Assembly: GCA_030151665.1 (NCBI GenBank)
Contig: JASLDB010000217.1
Location: 1 to 14,578 of the forward strand
Direction: 5' to 3'
Length of the DNA stretch: 14,578 nucleotides
Origin: Neisseriaceae bacterium
GTDB taxonomy: Bacteria > Pseudomonadota > Gammaproteobacteria > Burkholderiales > Neisseriaceae
Shown in pieces: positions 1-7,260 of this stretch (position 1 is its first letter; each line of letters starts with the position of its first letter). Made by a program: the position numbers and the translations under genes. The notes under the pieces were generated by a model. It searched no databases. It was not told where the DNA came from and was given only the letters and a program-made list of their open reading frames with translations.

Positions 1-67
1 GAGGCGGGATCGAACCGCCGACACACGGATTTTCAATCCGTTGCTCTACCGACTGAGCTATCTGGCC
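1..67 (-). tRNA. tRNA-Phe (GAA), 3' end cut by the window edge
   Basis: On the minus strand this reads as a tRNA starting GGCCAGA, with the D-arm AGCTCAGTCGGTAGAGC, an anticodon stem-loop carrying GAA (positions 34-32) and a T-arm GGCGGTTCGATCCCGCC. Anticodon GAA reads both Phe codons. The window ends two bases into the 3' acceptor strand, so about seven paired bases plus CCA lie outside. The visible part is regular, with no sign of decay. It is transcribed away from ispH, from a promoter at 86-114. Confidence 0.97.
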
Positions 68-85
68 GTCACTGAAGAGAAGCGT

Positions 86-114
86 ATTAAACCAAATTTT
101 AACCAACTTGGCAA
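86..114 (-). promoter_or_regulatory. Promoter of tRNA-Phe
   Basis: On the minus strand a -35 hexamer TTGCCA (114-109) and a -10 hexamer TTTAAT (91-86) are separated by exactly 17 bases. Transcription would begin about a dozen bases before the mature tRNA 5' end at 67. The same -35 sequence, the same spacing and the same bases after the -10 (ACGC) occur ahead of tRNA-Val at the other end of the window. This supports the assignment; it is not proof of use. Confidence 0.65.
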
Positions 115-202
115 GTCCTTATTGGCTTATTTATGGCATAAGTCTTTAAACTGTTATTTTTTAAACAAATCCATTTTAAGACAATAGCAAGATAATGCTA
201 AA

Positions 203-1132
203 TTAACGCAATTCTTTTGGCAAAACAAAAACAATACTTTCTTCAACCCCATCTAATTCCGTCATCGTTTGGTGTCCCCATGCTTGAATTTGCGCAATCA
301 CTTCTTGAATCAATACCTCAGGCGCAGAAGCCCCAGCGGTAATGCCAATGTGTTGTTTGCCCTCAAACCATTCTGTTTGCAAGAATGTCGCATTATCCAC
401 CATGTAAGCATCCACACCACGCAAAGCCGCTACTTCACGCAGACGGTTACTGTTTGAACTATTGGGAGAACCCACCACCACCACCACATCACAACTTTCA
501 GTCAGTTTTTTCACTGCATCTTGACGGTTTTGGGTCGCATAGCAAATGTCCTCTTTATTTGGGCTTTTGATATTGGGAAAACGCTCTTTTAATGCGTCAA
601 TAATGTCTTGGGTTTCATCCACAGACAAGGTTGTTTGGCTCACATGCGCCAATTTGTTTTCATCAACCACAGTCAAAGTAGCCACATCATCAACAGTTTC
701 GACCAATAACATCCCACCTTCACGAACCTGCCCCATGGTTCCCTCGACTTCAGGATGTCCTTTGTGGCCAATCATGATAATTTGATAGGTTTCTTCGTTT
801 AAGCGTTGTACTTGCTTGTGCACTTTGGTCACCAATGGACAAGTGGCATCAAATATTTTAAAGCCACGTGCCTGTGCTTCTTCTTGAACAGACAATGACA
901 CACCATGTGCAGAATAAATCAAAATCGAATTTTCTGGCACATCACTTAATTCTTCAATAAAAATAGCGCCTTTTTCACGCAGACCATCCACAACAAATTT
1001 ATTGTGCACCACTTCGTGGCGAACATAAATAGGTGCACCATATTCTTCTAGTGCCCGTTCAACAATACTAATGGCTCGGTCTACACCCGCACAAAAACCG
1101 CGCGGATTGGCCAATTGAATGGTTTTTTCCAT
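203..1132 (-). CDS. ispH: 4-hydroxy-3-methylbut-2-enyl diphosphate reductase (IspH/LytB)
   Basis: IspH reduces HMBPP to IPP and DMAPP, the last step of the MEP isoprenoid pathway, using a cytosolic iron-sulfur cluster. The 309-residue length is normal for the family. The N-terminal motif NPRGFCAGVDRA is present. The three cluster-binding cysteines are C14, C98 (in DATCPLVTKVH) and C197 (in DICYATQNRQ). Substrate-site residues H43, H76, H126 and E128 (in GHPEVEGT), T167/T168 and the GSPNSSNS loop near 221-228 are all visible. The start ATG has a GGAA stretch 7 nt upstream. It lies 42 bp after lspA in the same direction, as the final gene of ribF-ileS-lspA-ispH. No strong terminator is visible after the stop, only a 5-bp hairpin at 185-200. 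Confidence 0.98.
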   Translation of the reverse strand: MEKTIQLANPRGFCAGVDRAISIVERALEEYGAPIYVRHEVVHNKFVVDGLREKGAIFIEELSDVPENSILIYSAHGVSLSVQEEAQARGFKIFDATCPLVTKVHKQVQRLNEETYQIIMIGHKGHPEVEGTMGQVREGGMLLVETVDDVATLTVVDENKLAHVSQTTLSVDETQDIIDALKERFPNIKSPNKEDICYATQNRQDAVKKLTESCDVVVVVGSPNSSNSNRLREVAALRGVDAYMVDNATFLQTEWFEGKQHIGITAGASAPEVLIQEVIAQIQAWGHQTMTELDGVEESIVFVLPKELR

Positions 1133-1149
1133 GATTTATTCCATTTTTG

Positions 1150-1171
1150 AAGGCCACACTCAGGTAGCCTT
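1150..1171 (-). repeat. Hairpin containing a DNA-uptake-sequence-like 12-mer
   Basis: Between lspA and ispH the minus strand contains AGGCTACCTGAG (1170-1159). As I recall the published dialects, this matches the Eikenella-type DNA uptake sequence AGGCTACCTGAA at 11 of 12 positions. The 12-mer lies within a hairpin of eight pairs (one G-U) with a CTGAGT loop. No T-run follows on the minus strand, so it is a poor terminator for lspA. I saw no other copy of this 12-mer in the window, so it may be a decayed site or chance. Confidence 0.4.
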
Positions 1172-1174
1172 GGT

Positions 1175-1681
1175 TTATTTTGGCTCTTTTTTTGGTTGCT
1201 TGAACATATCAATAATCAAACAAGCTGCACCCACACAAATAAACATATCAGCAGTGTTAAAAACAGGGTAATGCCAATCTTGGTAATACACCAAAATAAA
1301 ATCAGTGACATGACCATGAATAACGCGGTCAATAACATTGCCCAAAGCACCACCAATAATCATGCTTGCGCCCCATTTTCCCCATGTGGCAAATTCATTT
1401 TTAACAATGGCTCGGCTCAAGTAAAAACTCACACCAAAAGCCAATGCAATGAAAAAATACTTTTGCCAACCACCTGCATCAGCCAAAAAGCTAAAGGCAG
1501 CACCTGGGTTAAACGCCAAGGTAATGTCCAAAAGACCAGACAAAACCGACACCCTTTCACCTAAAATAAAGTCTTTTAAAACCAAATATTTGAATATTTG
1601 ATCCAAGACAATGGCAAAAACAGCCAAAAACCAATATTTTTTTGCATCAATAATCGATTGCTTCATCGCACTCTCTATCAT
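1175..1681 (-). CDS. lspA: Lipoprotein signal peptidase (signal peptidase II)
   Basis: LspA is an inner-membrane aspartyl protease that cleaves prolipoprotein signal peptides after lipidation of the +1 cysteine. The 168 residues give four hydrophobic segments (about 15-35, 73-92, 103-121 and 140-160). The family motifs are present: FNPGAAFSF (57-65), GGALGNVIDR (110-119) and FNTADMFI (141-148). The likely catalytic pair is D127 (in GHVTDF) and D145 (in NTAD). The tail is basic (KQPKKEPK), consistent with a cytoplasmic C-terminus. The start is uncertain: the first ATG (1681) has no clear ribosome site, whereas Met6 (1666) has GAGAG just upstream and would give 163 residues. A strong hairpin terminator lies just upstream, between ileS and this gene. 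Confidence 0.97.
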   Translation of the reverse strand: MIESAMKQSIIDAKKYWFLAVFAIVLDQIFKYLVLKDFILGERVSVLSGLLDITLAFNPGAAFSFLADAGGWQKYFFIALAFGVSFYLSRAIVKNEFATWGKWGASMIIGGALGNVIDRVIHGHVTDFILVYYQDWHYPVFNTADMFICVGAACLIIDMFKQPKKEPK

Positions 1682-1698
1682 CCATAATCAATGGACAC

Positions 1699-1731
1699 AA
1701 AAAAGCATGTTGGGTAAAACCCAACATGCTT
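1699..1731 (-). terminator. Rho-independent terminator after ileS, just ahead of lspA
   Basis: A perfect 13-bp inverted repeat (AAGCATGTTGGGT at 1703-1715 and its complement at 1719-1731) encloses a 3-base loop. On the minus strand it is followed at once by six T residues (1704-1699). It begins 10 bp beyond the ileS stop codon, and the T-run ends 17 nt before the first lspA ATG. The geometry is that of a classical intrinsic terminator. It should reduce ileS transcripts entering lspA-ispH. Confidence 0.85.
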
Positions 1732-1740
1732 CATGATGGT

Positions 1741-4515
1741 TTATACAAAATCTCGTTTTTCACCTGCACCATCAATGTTATCAACACAACGACCGCACAC
1801 GCCTTCGTGTACATCATTGTGAACAACATCATTGGTATAGTGCCAGCAACGTTCGCATTTCTCACCATTGCTTGCAACTGCTACAACACTGAGTTCATCA
1901 GCATCCACAACGGTCACACTTGACACCAAGAAAGCAAAACGAGCTTCATCGCCTAAGGTACGTAGCACATTGGCCACAGCGCTTGGGGCATGAATGGTAA
2001 TCGCCGCTTGCAAAGATGAACCCACGGCTTCAGCTGCACGCAAAGCTTCAATTTCTTTATTGGCAACCAAGCGCACTTGGCGAATGGTATCCCATGCAGC
2101 ACTCACTTCTTCTTCATCGGCAACAACAGGCAAATCATGGTAAGTGTGGTACAACACGCTATCATCTGCATTACCTGTTAAGACTTCCCATGTTTCATCG
2201 GCTGTAAAGCACAAAATTGGACCCAAGATTAATACCAAGCTCTTGGTTAGATGATACAAAGCGGTTTGCGCACTGCGTCTAGCATGGCTATTGGCTTGGG
2301 TGGTATACAAACGGTCTTTGATAATGTCTAAATAGAATGCACCCATGTCTTCTGAGCAGAACTGTACAATTTCTTGTACTGCCACATGGAAAGTATAGCG
2401 TGGGAACAAGTCATCTTTGAGCTTGTCTTGCAAGGCTTTGGTCAATACCAATGCGTAGCGGTCCAAAGACAACATATCTTCTGTTGCCACCATATCAGTA
2501 GCAGGGTTGAAATCAGACAAATTGGCCAATAAGAAACGAATGGTATTGCGTAAACGGCGATAACTTTCAGATACGCGTTTCAAAATTTCTTTTGACAATG
2601 ACAACTCACCTGAATAATCAGACGAAGCCACCCACAGGCGCAAAATATCAGCACCCAAGGTGTCACAAATTTCTTGTGGTTCAATACCATTGCCCAAAGA
2701 TTTTGACATCTTGCGGCCATTCTCATCAATCACAAAACCGTGTGTCAACAAAGCATGGTATGGCGCACGACCCATGGTCGCACAAGCGGTCAACATTGAC
2801 GATTGGAACCAGCCACGATGTTGGTCGCTGCCTTCTAAATACAAATCAGCTGGCCATTGCAATTCTTCACGTTGGCGCAAAACAGCATAATGGGTGCTAC
2901 CAGAATCAAACCACACATCTAAAGTGTCTGGTAATTTTTCATACACATCGGCTTCATCACCCAACAACTCACGAGCATCCAATTCAAACCAAGCTTCAAT
3001 GCCTTTTTGTTCGATGCGTTTAGCAACTTCTTCAATCAATTGAGCTGAACGAGGGTGCAATTCACCTGTTTCTTTGTGGGTGAAAAATGCCATCGGCGTT
3101 CCCCAACTGCGTTGGCGAGAAACACACCAATCAGGACGACCTTCAATCATGGATTCCAAACGCGCACGGCCCCACGCTGGGAAGAATTGAGTGTCTTCAA
3201 CAGCTTGCATCGCCTTATTGCGTAGGCTATAACCTTCATTGCCTGCTTTGTCCATGTTAATAAACCACTGAGCCGTGGCACGGAAAATAATCGGTGTTTT
3301 GTGGCGCCAGCAATGCGGATAGCTGTGATCCAATTTTTTATGTGCCAACAAGCGTTCAGCCGCTTCTAGCTTGGTAATAATCACAGGATTGGCTTCCCAC
3401 ACGCTCAAACCAGCAATATCACCCATATCAGAACGGAAAGTACCATTGCTTAACACTGGATTGTCAATTTCAAGATTGTATTGGCGACCCACATTGTAGT
3501 CATCCATACCATGAGCAGGTGCCGTGTGTACCAAGCCAGTACCCGCATCAGTGGTCACGTGATTCCCCAAAATAACAGGCACTTGTTTGGCCAAAAATGG
3601 GTGATTCAACGCCAATAAATCCAATTTCTCACCCAAGGTTTCAGCCAACACAGCTTGAGCCGTTAAACCATAACGCTCTAATGCTGATTCTGCCAAATCT
3701 TGTGCCAACACCAACAAACCTTTTTCAGTTTGAATCAATTGATAAGTCACTTCTGGGTGCACACTCACCGCACGGTTAGCAGGCAAAGTCCAAGGCGTAG
3801 TGGTCCAAATCACCGCAAATGCTGGCGTATTAATGGCCACACCGCCAAATGCTTGACTCAGTGCCGCAGAATCCGCGAATTCAAATGCCACATCAATGGC
3901 AGGTGATACTTTGTTTTGGTATTCCACTTCAGCTTCCGCCAATGCAGAACCGCAATCCAAACAAAAATGCACTGGTTTTTCGCCTTTTTGCAAGAAACCT
4001 GCTTGTTGGATTTGACCCAAAGTGCGAACAATATTCGCCTCGGTAACAAAATTCATGGTCAAGTAAGGATTGTCCCAATCACCCAAAATACCCAAACGCT
4101 TGAAACCTGCTTTTTGAATTTCAATTTGCTCTGCGGCATATGAACGACACAATTCGCGGAATTTTGCTGGTGACAAATCCTTACCATGCATTTTTTCAAC
4201 TTTGTGCTCAATGGGCAAACCGTGGCAATCCCAACCCGGCACATAAGGCGCATCAAAACCCGCCAAGCTTTTACTGCGGATAATAATGTCTTTTAAAATT
4301 TTATTAACCGCATGACCTGTGTGAATGTCACCATTGGCATAAGGAGGGCCATCGTGCAAAATAAATTTTGGGCGACCTTTGGCGATTTCACGCAATTTTT
4401 GGTAACGCTTTTGCTCATACCAAGTTTTCAACCAAGCACCTTCGCGTTTGGCCAAATTGCCACGCATTGGAAAAGGTGTATCCAATAGATTCACTGTCGT
4501 GCGATAGTCTGTCAT
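1741..4515 (-). CDS. ileS: Isoleucyl-tRNA synthetase
   Basis: IleRS charges tRNA-Ile with isoleucine and edits misactivated valine. The 924 residues fit the bacterial form (E. coli about 938). In order: the class I HIGH-type motif HTGH (65-68); a CP1 region with CLDCGS (185-190); editing-domain motifs WTTTPWTLPANR (237-248) and HTAPAHGMDDY (330-340); KMSKS (602-606); an anticodon-binding helical domain; and a C-terminal zinc site of four cysteines, C887, C890, C907 and C910. All key elements are intact. It follows ribF by 50 bp on the same strand, with only a weak GAGA ribosome site, and ends at a strong terminator. No T-box or other leader riboswitch is visible. Confidence 0.98.
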   Translation of the reverse strand: MTDYRTTVNLLDTPFPMRGNLAKREGAWLKTWYEQKRYQKLREIAKGRPKFILHDGPPYANGDIHTGHAVNKILKDIIIRSKSLAGFDAPYVPGWDCHGLPIEHKVEKMHGKDLSPAKFRELCRSYAAEQIEIQKAGFKRLGILGDWDNPYLTMNFVTEANIVRTLGQIQQAGFLQKGEKPVHFCLDCGSALAEAEVEYQNKVSPAIDVAFEFADSAALSQAFGGVAINTPAFAVIWTTTPWTLPANRAVSVHPEVTYQLIQTEKGLLVLAQDLAESALERYGLTAQAVLAETLGEKLDLLALNHPFLAKQVPVILGNHVTTDAGTGLVHTAPAHGMDDYNVGRQYNLEIDNPVLSNGTFRSDMGDIAGLSVWEANPVIITKLEAAERLLAHKKLDHSYPHCWRHKTPIIFRATAQWFINMDKAGNEGYSLRNKAMQAVEDTQFFPAWGRARLESMIEGRPDWCVSRQRSWGTPMAFFTHKETGELHPRSAQLIEEVAKRIEQKGIEAWFELDARELLGDEADVYEKLPDTLDVWFDSGSTHYAVLRQREELQWPADLYLEGSDQHRGWFQSSMLTACATMGRAPYHALLTHGFVIDENGRKMSKSLGNGIEPQEICDTLGADILRLWVASSDYSGELSLSKEILKRVSESYRRLRNTIRFLLANLSDFNPATDMVATEDMLSLDRYALVLTKALQDKLKDDLFPRYTFHVAVQEIVQFCSEDMGAFYLDIIKDRLYTTQANSHARRSAQTALYHLTKSLVLILGPILCFTADETWEVLTGNADDSVLYHTYHDLPVVADEEEVSAAWDTIRQVRLVANKEIEALRAAEAVGSSLQAAITIHAPSAVANVLRTLGDEARFAFLVSSVTVVDADELSVVAVASNGEKCERCWHYTNDVVHNDVHEGVCGRCVDNIDGAGEKRDFV

Positions 4516-4565
4516 GTATTTCTCAATCTAATTTTAATCGATTCTAATGTATTTACTTCAATAAT

Positions 4566-5501
4566 TTAATTGGCTTCATGACCATACAAACGGGCTGCAT
4601 CCATGTCTAAATGAATTTGCTTCATCAAAGCATCTATGCTGTCGAATTTGGCTTCATCACGCAATTTGTGCACAAAATGGACATTCAACCGTTGGCCATA
4701 TAGCGATTCGTTCCAGTCAAACAAATGCACTTCTAATTTTTGTCGCTTATTGGTCGAAACCGTTGGGTTGACACCAAAGCTGGCCACGCCACGGCGCCGA
4801 CCAAATTCACCCCATACTTCAACCACAAACACGCCTGATAATGGATAATCATAATCAGGCAAGGCAATATTGGCTGTTGGACAGCCAATGGTACGCCCCA
4901 ATTTCTTACCGTGCTTCACCTTACCCGATAAAATGTAATCGTGCCCCAATAATTTATTGGCAGCTTCGATATTGCCATCATTCAGGGCTTCACGAATAAC
5001 CGTACTGGAAGCACGAATGTTTTCCACCAAAAAAGAAGGGGTTTTCTCGGTTTCAAATGCGGTTTGCGCACTTAACAAGTCAAAATCCCCTTGGCGTTTT
5101 GCACCAAAGCGAAAATCATCCCCGATTAATAAATATTGGGTCTGCAAAGTATTAATCAATGTTTCTTGAATAAAATGATTGGCATCAATATTGGCAAAAC
5201 TTTGGTTAAAGCGTTGCACCCACACCGCATCCAAACAAGATGTTGCTTCCAATAAACGCAGTTTATCGCGCAATGGCGATAAACGAGGTGGTTTATCAAA
5301 ACCTATTTTGTCGGCAAAAAACTCTTTGGGCTGTGGCTCAAAAACCATCGCCACTGCTGGCAAATTTCTGGCTTTTGCTTCTTGTTGCAATCGCTTTAAA
5401 ATATGCTTATGCCCTTGGTGCACACCATCAAAATTGCCAATGGTTAACGCACAGCCTTTTTCAAAAAATGGGCGATGAGCTTGCCCTAGCCAAATCTGCA
5501 T
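4566..5501 (-). CDS. ribF: Bifunctional riboflavin kinase / FAD synthetase
   Basis: RibF phosphorylates riboflavin to FMN, then adenylylates FMN to FAD in the cytosol. The N-terminal FMN adenylyltransferase half carries the nucleotidyl-transferase motif GNFDGVHQGHK. The C-terminal riboflavin kinase half carries GRTIGCPTANI and later SFGVNPTV and EVHLFDW. With the start chosen here the protein has 311 residues, the usual size for the family. The frame also opens at a GTG at 5510, but the ATG at 5501 has AAGTGA 5 nt upstream and gives an N-terminus (MQIWLGQ...) that lines up with E. coli RibF, so I prefer it. It is the first gene of the ribF-ileS block, which fits its usual betaproteobacterial position. 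Confidence 0.97.
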   Translation of the reverse strand: MQIWLGQAHRPFFEKGCALTIGNFDGVHQGHKHILKRLQQEAKARNLPAVAMVFEPQPKEFFADKIGFDKPPRLSPLRDKLRLLEATSCLDAVWVQRFNQSFANIDANHFIQETLINTLQTQYLLIGDDFRFGAKRQGDFDLLSAQTAFETEKTPSFLVENIRASSTVIREALNDGNIEAANKLLGHDYILSGKVKHGKKLGRTIGCPTANIALPDYDYPLSGVFVVEVWGEFGRRRGVASFGVNPTVSTNKRQKLEVHLFDWNESLYGQRLNVHFVHKLRDEAKFDSIDALMKQIHLDMDAARLYGHEAN

Positions 5502-5630
5502 GAAATTCACTTACAATCATTTCTCAAGTTGTCCATTTTAAACGAAAATTAACCCAATAAGCTAGCCGATTGCCCACTAAGGGGCGAAAAGATGCGCAAT
5601 TTTCTGGCACCATGACCACAAAGCCGCCCA

Positions 5631-5677
5631 CCACATTGATTTTATATTGCCAATTGTTGATTTTATCCACATTGATC
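5631..5677. repeat. Cluster of short direct repeats (operator-like)
   Basis: TTGATTTTAT occurs at 5636-5645 and again at 5657-5666, exactly 21 bp apart (two helical turns). CCACATTGAT occurs at 5631-5640 and again at 5667-5676. The units interleave, so TTGAT is found three times within 41 bp. The spacing suggests tandem protein-binding sites in the control region shared by ribF and the permease. AT-rich sequence makes chance similarity easier, and I recognise no specific regulator motif. Confidence 0.35.
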
Positions 5678-5848
5678 CACAAAAATGCAATACATTAATA
5701 GACGACAATATCAACAATCTGCCATTATTTCTCAGAATAAAGAACGATTTTAGCTATTTTCTCTCTAAACTTATTAATACGTTTTCATTTTCTGCTCTAC
5801 TTTTTTGCTAAATGGTGTAAAAATAAATTGAAAACCCCATTGTGTAGA

Positions 5849-5877
5849 GCACATGGCCTGCACTATTTTGTTATAAT
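5849..5877 (+). promoter_or_regulatory. Extended -10 promoter of the ABC permease
   Basis: A perfect TATAAT (5872-5877) is preceded by TG in the extended -10 position (TGTTATAAT, 5869-5877). The hexamer 17 bp upstream (GCACAT, 5849-5854) is a poor -35, which is acceptable for extended -10 promoters. Transcription would start near 5884, leaving a leader of about 65 nt before the ATG at 5950. Confidence 0.6.
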
Positions 5878-5949
5878 GCCCCCTTTTCGCCGCAAACAAT
5901 TTTGCTCCACGAAAAGTAGAATCACACATTACTTTAGCGAGATGTACCC

Positions 5950-6696
5950 ATGGATTTTCGTTTTGACTACATTATCGAATATCGCGATATGTTCGATACA
6001 GCAATTAAACTCACGCTTGGGTTAACTGCTGTTGCCATTATTGCAGGCACGGTTATTGGTATGCTTGGCGCATTGGCCAGTGTTGCTCGCATTGAAAAGG
6101 GCAACTTTTTAACGCGTACTTCTGTCTTTTTGATTCGTAACATTGTTCGACTATACGTCACTGTATTTCGTGGTACCCCATTATTTGTCCAAATCTTAAT
6201 TTGGTATTTTGTTTGGTTCCCAGTATTGATTCATGTAGACAATGGCATCATCGTCAGTGGCCCACAAGCAACCGTTATTCGCCAACAATATGGTGCCATT
6301 ATTGCCGGTGCCTTGGCTCTATCTGTTAATGCTGGTGCTTATATCACCGAAATTTTCCGTGGTGGCATTCAATCCATTGACCGTGGCCAAATGGAAGCAG
6401 CTCGCTCATCTGGCTTAAGTTACTTTCAAGCCATGCGTTATATTATCTTGCCACAAGCTTTGCGCCGCATGTTGCCACCGCTTGGTAATGAATTTATCAC
6501 ACTACTAAAAGACAGCTCACTATTGTCTGTCATTGCCGTTGCTGAATTGGCTTATGTTGCCAAATCCATTTCTGGCCGTTATGCCCATTTTGAAACGCCT
6601 TACTATGCAATTGCCTTAATCTACTTAGCCATGACCATTGTCTTAACTTGGCTTTTTGGTTACTTAGAAAAACGCTACAAAGTATCACACCATTAA
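5950..6696 (+). CDS. Polar amino-acid ABC transporter, permease subunit (HisM/GlnP family)
   Basis: This is an inner-membrane subunit of an ABC importer for polar amino acids. The 248 residues contain about five hydrophobic segments (roughly 22-44, 58-90, 116-133, 192-208 and 219-240). The family hallmark FRGTPLFVQI lies at 73-82. The cytoplasmic EAA loop that contacts the ATPase runs over about 134-180 (EIFRGGIQSI, then MEAARSSGLS and ILPQALRRMLPPLGNEF). No ATPase or solute-binding protein gene is adjacent: ribF and hpf flank it on the opposite strand. It has its own promoter and a hairpin terminator 20 bp after the stop, so it is probably monocistronic. The substrate (glutamine, histidine, cystine and others are possible) cannot be read from the permease. 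The ribosome site is weak (GCGAG about 8 nt upstream). Confidence 0.92.
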   Translation: MDFRFDYIIEYRDMFDTAIKLTLGLTAVAIIAGTVIGMLGALASVARIEKGNFLTRTSVFLIRNIVRLYVTVFRGTPLFVQILIWYFVWFPVLIHVDNGIIVSGPQATVIRQQYGAIIAGALALSVNAGAYITEIFRGGIQSIDRGQMEAARSSGLSYFQAMRYIILPQALRRMLPPLGNEFITLLKDSSLLSVIAVAELAYVAKSISGRYAHFETPYYAIALIYLAMTIVLTWLFGYLEKRYKVSHH

Positions 6697-6716
6697 TGAC
6701 CAATTTGGCATAAACA

Positions 6717-6749
6717 AAAAAAGCGCTTGATTAACACAAGCGCTTTTTT
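6717..6749. terminator. Bidirectional terminator after the ABC permease
   Basis: A perfect 13-bp inverted repeat (AAAAAAGCGCTTG at 6717-6729, its complement at 6737-6749) has a 7-base loop. Because the arms begin with A and end with T, a T-run follows the GC core on both strands. It lies 20 bp beyond the permease stop, so the plus-strand role is clear; it would also stop any minus-strand readthrough from hpf. Confidence 0.85.
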
Positions 6750-6802
6750 AATGTCGATGATTTGACTGGCGTTAACTCACCCAAACAAAATCAATGGGCA
6801 AC

Positions 6803-6828
6803 AAAAAACGCTGCTTCAAGCAGCGTTT
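6803..6828 (-). terminator. Rho-independent terminator of hpf
   Basis: A 9-bp stem (AAACGCTGC at 6806-6814 and its complement at 6820-6828) has a 5-base loop, read TTGAA on the minus strand. It is followed on that strand by six T residues (6808-6803). It starts 18 bp past the hpf stop codon and marks the end of the minus-strand lipopolysaccharide/rpoN/hpf block. Confidence 0.85.
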
Positions 6829-6846
6829 CATTGTGGGTGTGGCAAC

Positions 6847-7173
6847 TTATTCTTCAGTTGCAGTAAACTGACCACTTGGTACTGTGCGATGACTGGTTGC
6901 TTTTTCTTTGTGTTTTAACACCATGCGATCCAGTTTATCCATCAAAATATCAATTGCAGCATACAAATCATTTTCTGTTGATTCTACGTGTAAGTTCTTG
7001 CCTGCTAAGTGCAAATCAACTTCTGCTTTTTGTTGCTCACGTTCAACCGATAAAGTTACTGTCGTTGAAATCACATTGTCCACATGGCGGGTAATTCGCG
7101 ACAATTTGGTTTCGATGTATTCACGAATTGCAGCAGTAATGTCAATGTTTAGGCCAGTAATTTGAAGATTCAT
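6847..7173 (-). CDS. hpf: Ribosome hibernation promoting factor, short form (HPF/YfiA family)
   Basis: HPF binds the small ribosomal subunit in slow growth or stationary phase and promotes inactive ribosome dimers. The 108 residues start MNLQITGLNIDIT and continue with AIREYIETKLSRITRHVDNV, then a beta-rich stretch (VTLSVEREQQKAEVDLHLAG) and the helix DLYAAIDILMDKLDRMVLKHKEK, matching the S30AE/HPF fold. It lacks the C-terminal dimerisation domain of long HPF. The start is well set by AAGGAG six bases upstream (7185-7180). It follows rpoN on the same strand, as in many proteobacteria, but with a 159-bp gap. No ptsN follows: a terminator closes the unit. Confidence 0.95.
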   Translation of the reverse strand: MNLQITGLNIDITAAIREYIETKLSRITRHVDNVISTTVTLSVEREQQKAEVDLHLAGKNLHVESTENDLYAAIDILMDKLDRMVLKHKEKATSHRTVPSGQFTATEE

Positions 7174-7196
7174 AATACACTCCTTTTGGTTGAAAG

Positions 7197-7218
7197 ACTG
7201 GTGTTCGTAGCCACCAGT
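7197..7218. repeat. Inverted repeat in the hpf upstream region
   Basis: ACTGGTG (7197-7203) and CACCAGT (7212-7218) form a perfect 7-bp inverted repeat around an 8-base centre, 24 bp upstream of the hpf ATG and just ahead of its ribosome site. It could be an RNA hairpin in the leader or an operator. A TACTAT -10-like hexamer (minus, 7226-7221) adjoins it, but with no good -35. No regulator is recognised. Confidence 0.4.
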
Positions 7219-7260
7219 TAATAGTACTCTCTGTCATGGATCTGTAATGTTGATAACTTC

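Larger units (their letters stand above)
5511..5949. other. Divergent intergenic region between ribF and the ABC permease
   Basis: This is about 440 bp of AT-rich sequence between two divergently transcribed genes. I see no plausible protein, tRNA or repeat-array content. It holds an extended -10 promoter for the plus-strand permease, a TAAAAT (minus, 5540-5535) that could be the ribF -10 but lacks a good -35, and a cluster of short direct repeats at 5631-5677. A small conserved RNA cannot be excluded by eye. Confidence 0.6.

Noticed and set aside
185..200. Small hairpin TAGCA/TGCTA just after the ispH stop, as a possible terminator.
   Set aside because: Only five base pairs and no T-run follows on the minus strand.
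2592..3023. A 143-codon plus-strand frame opposite ileS.
   Set aside because: It is antisense to the conserved synthetase core, is rich in His/Thr/Gln as expected from the complementary strand, and lacks a ribosome site.
5828..6025. A 65-codon plus-strand frame across the permease promoter and start.
   Set aside because: It overlaps the permease start in another frame, contains the promoter, and its translation looks like no known protein. It is an out-of-frame artefact.
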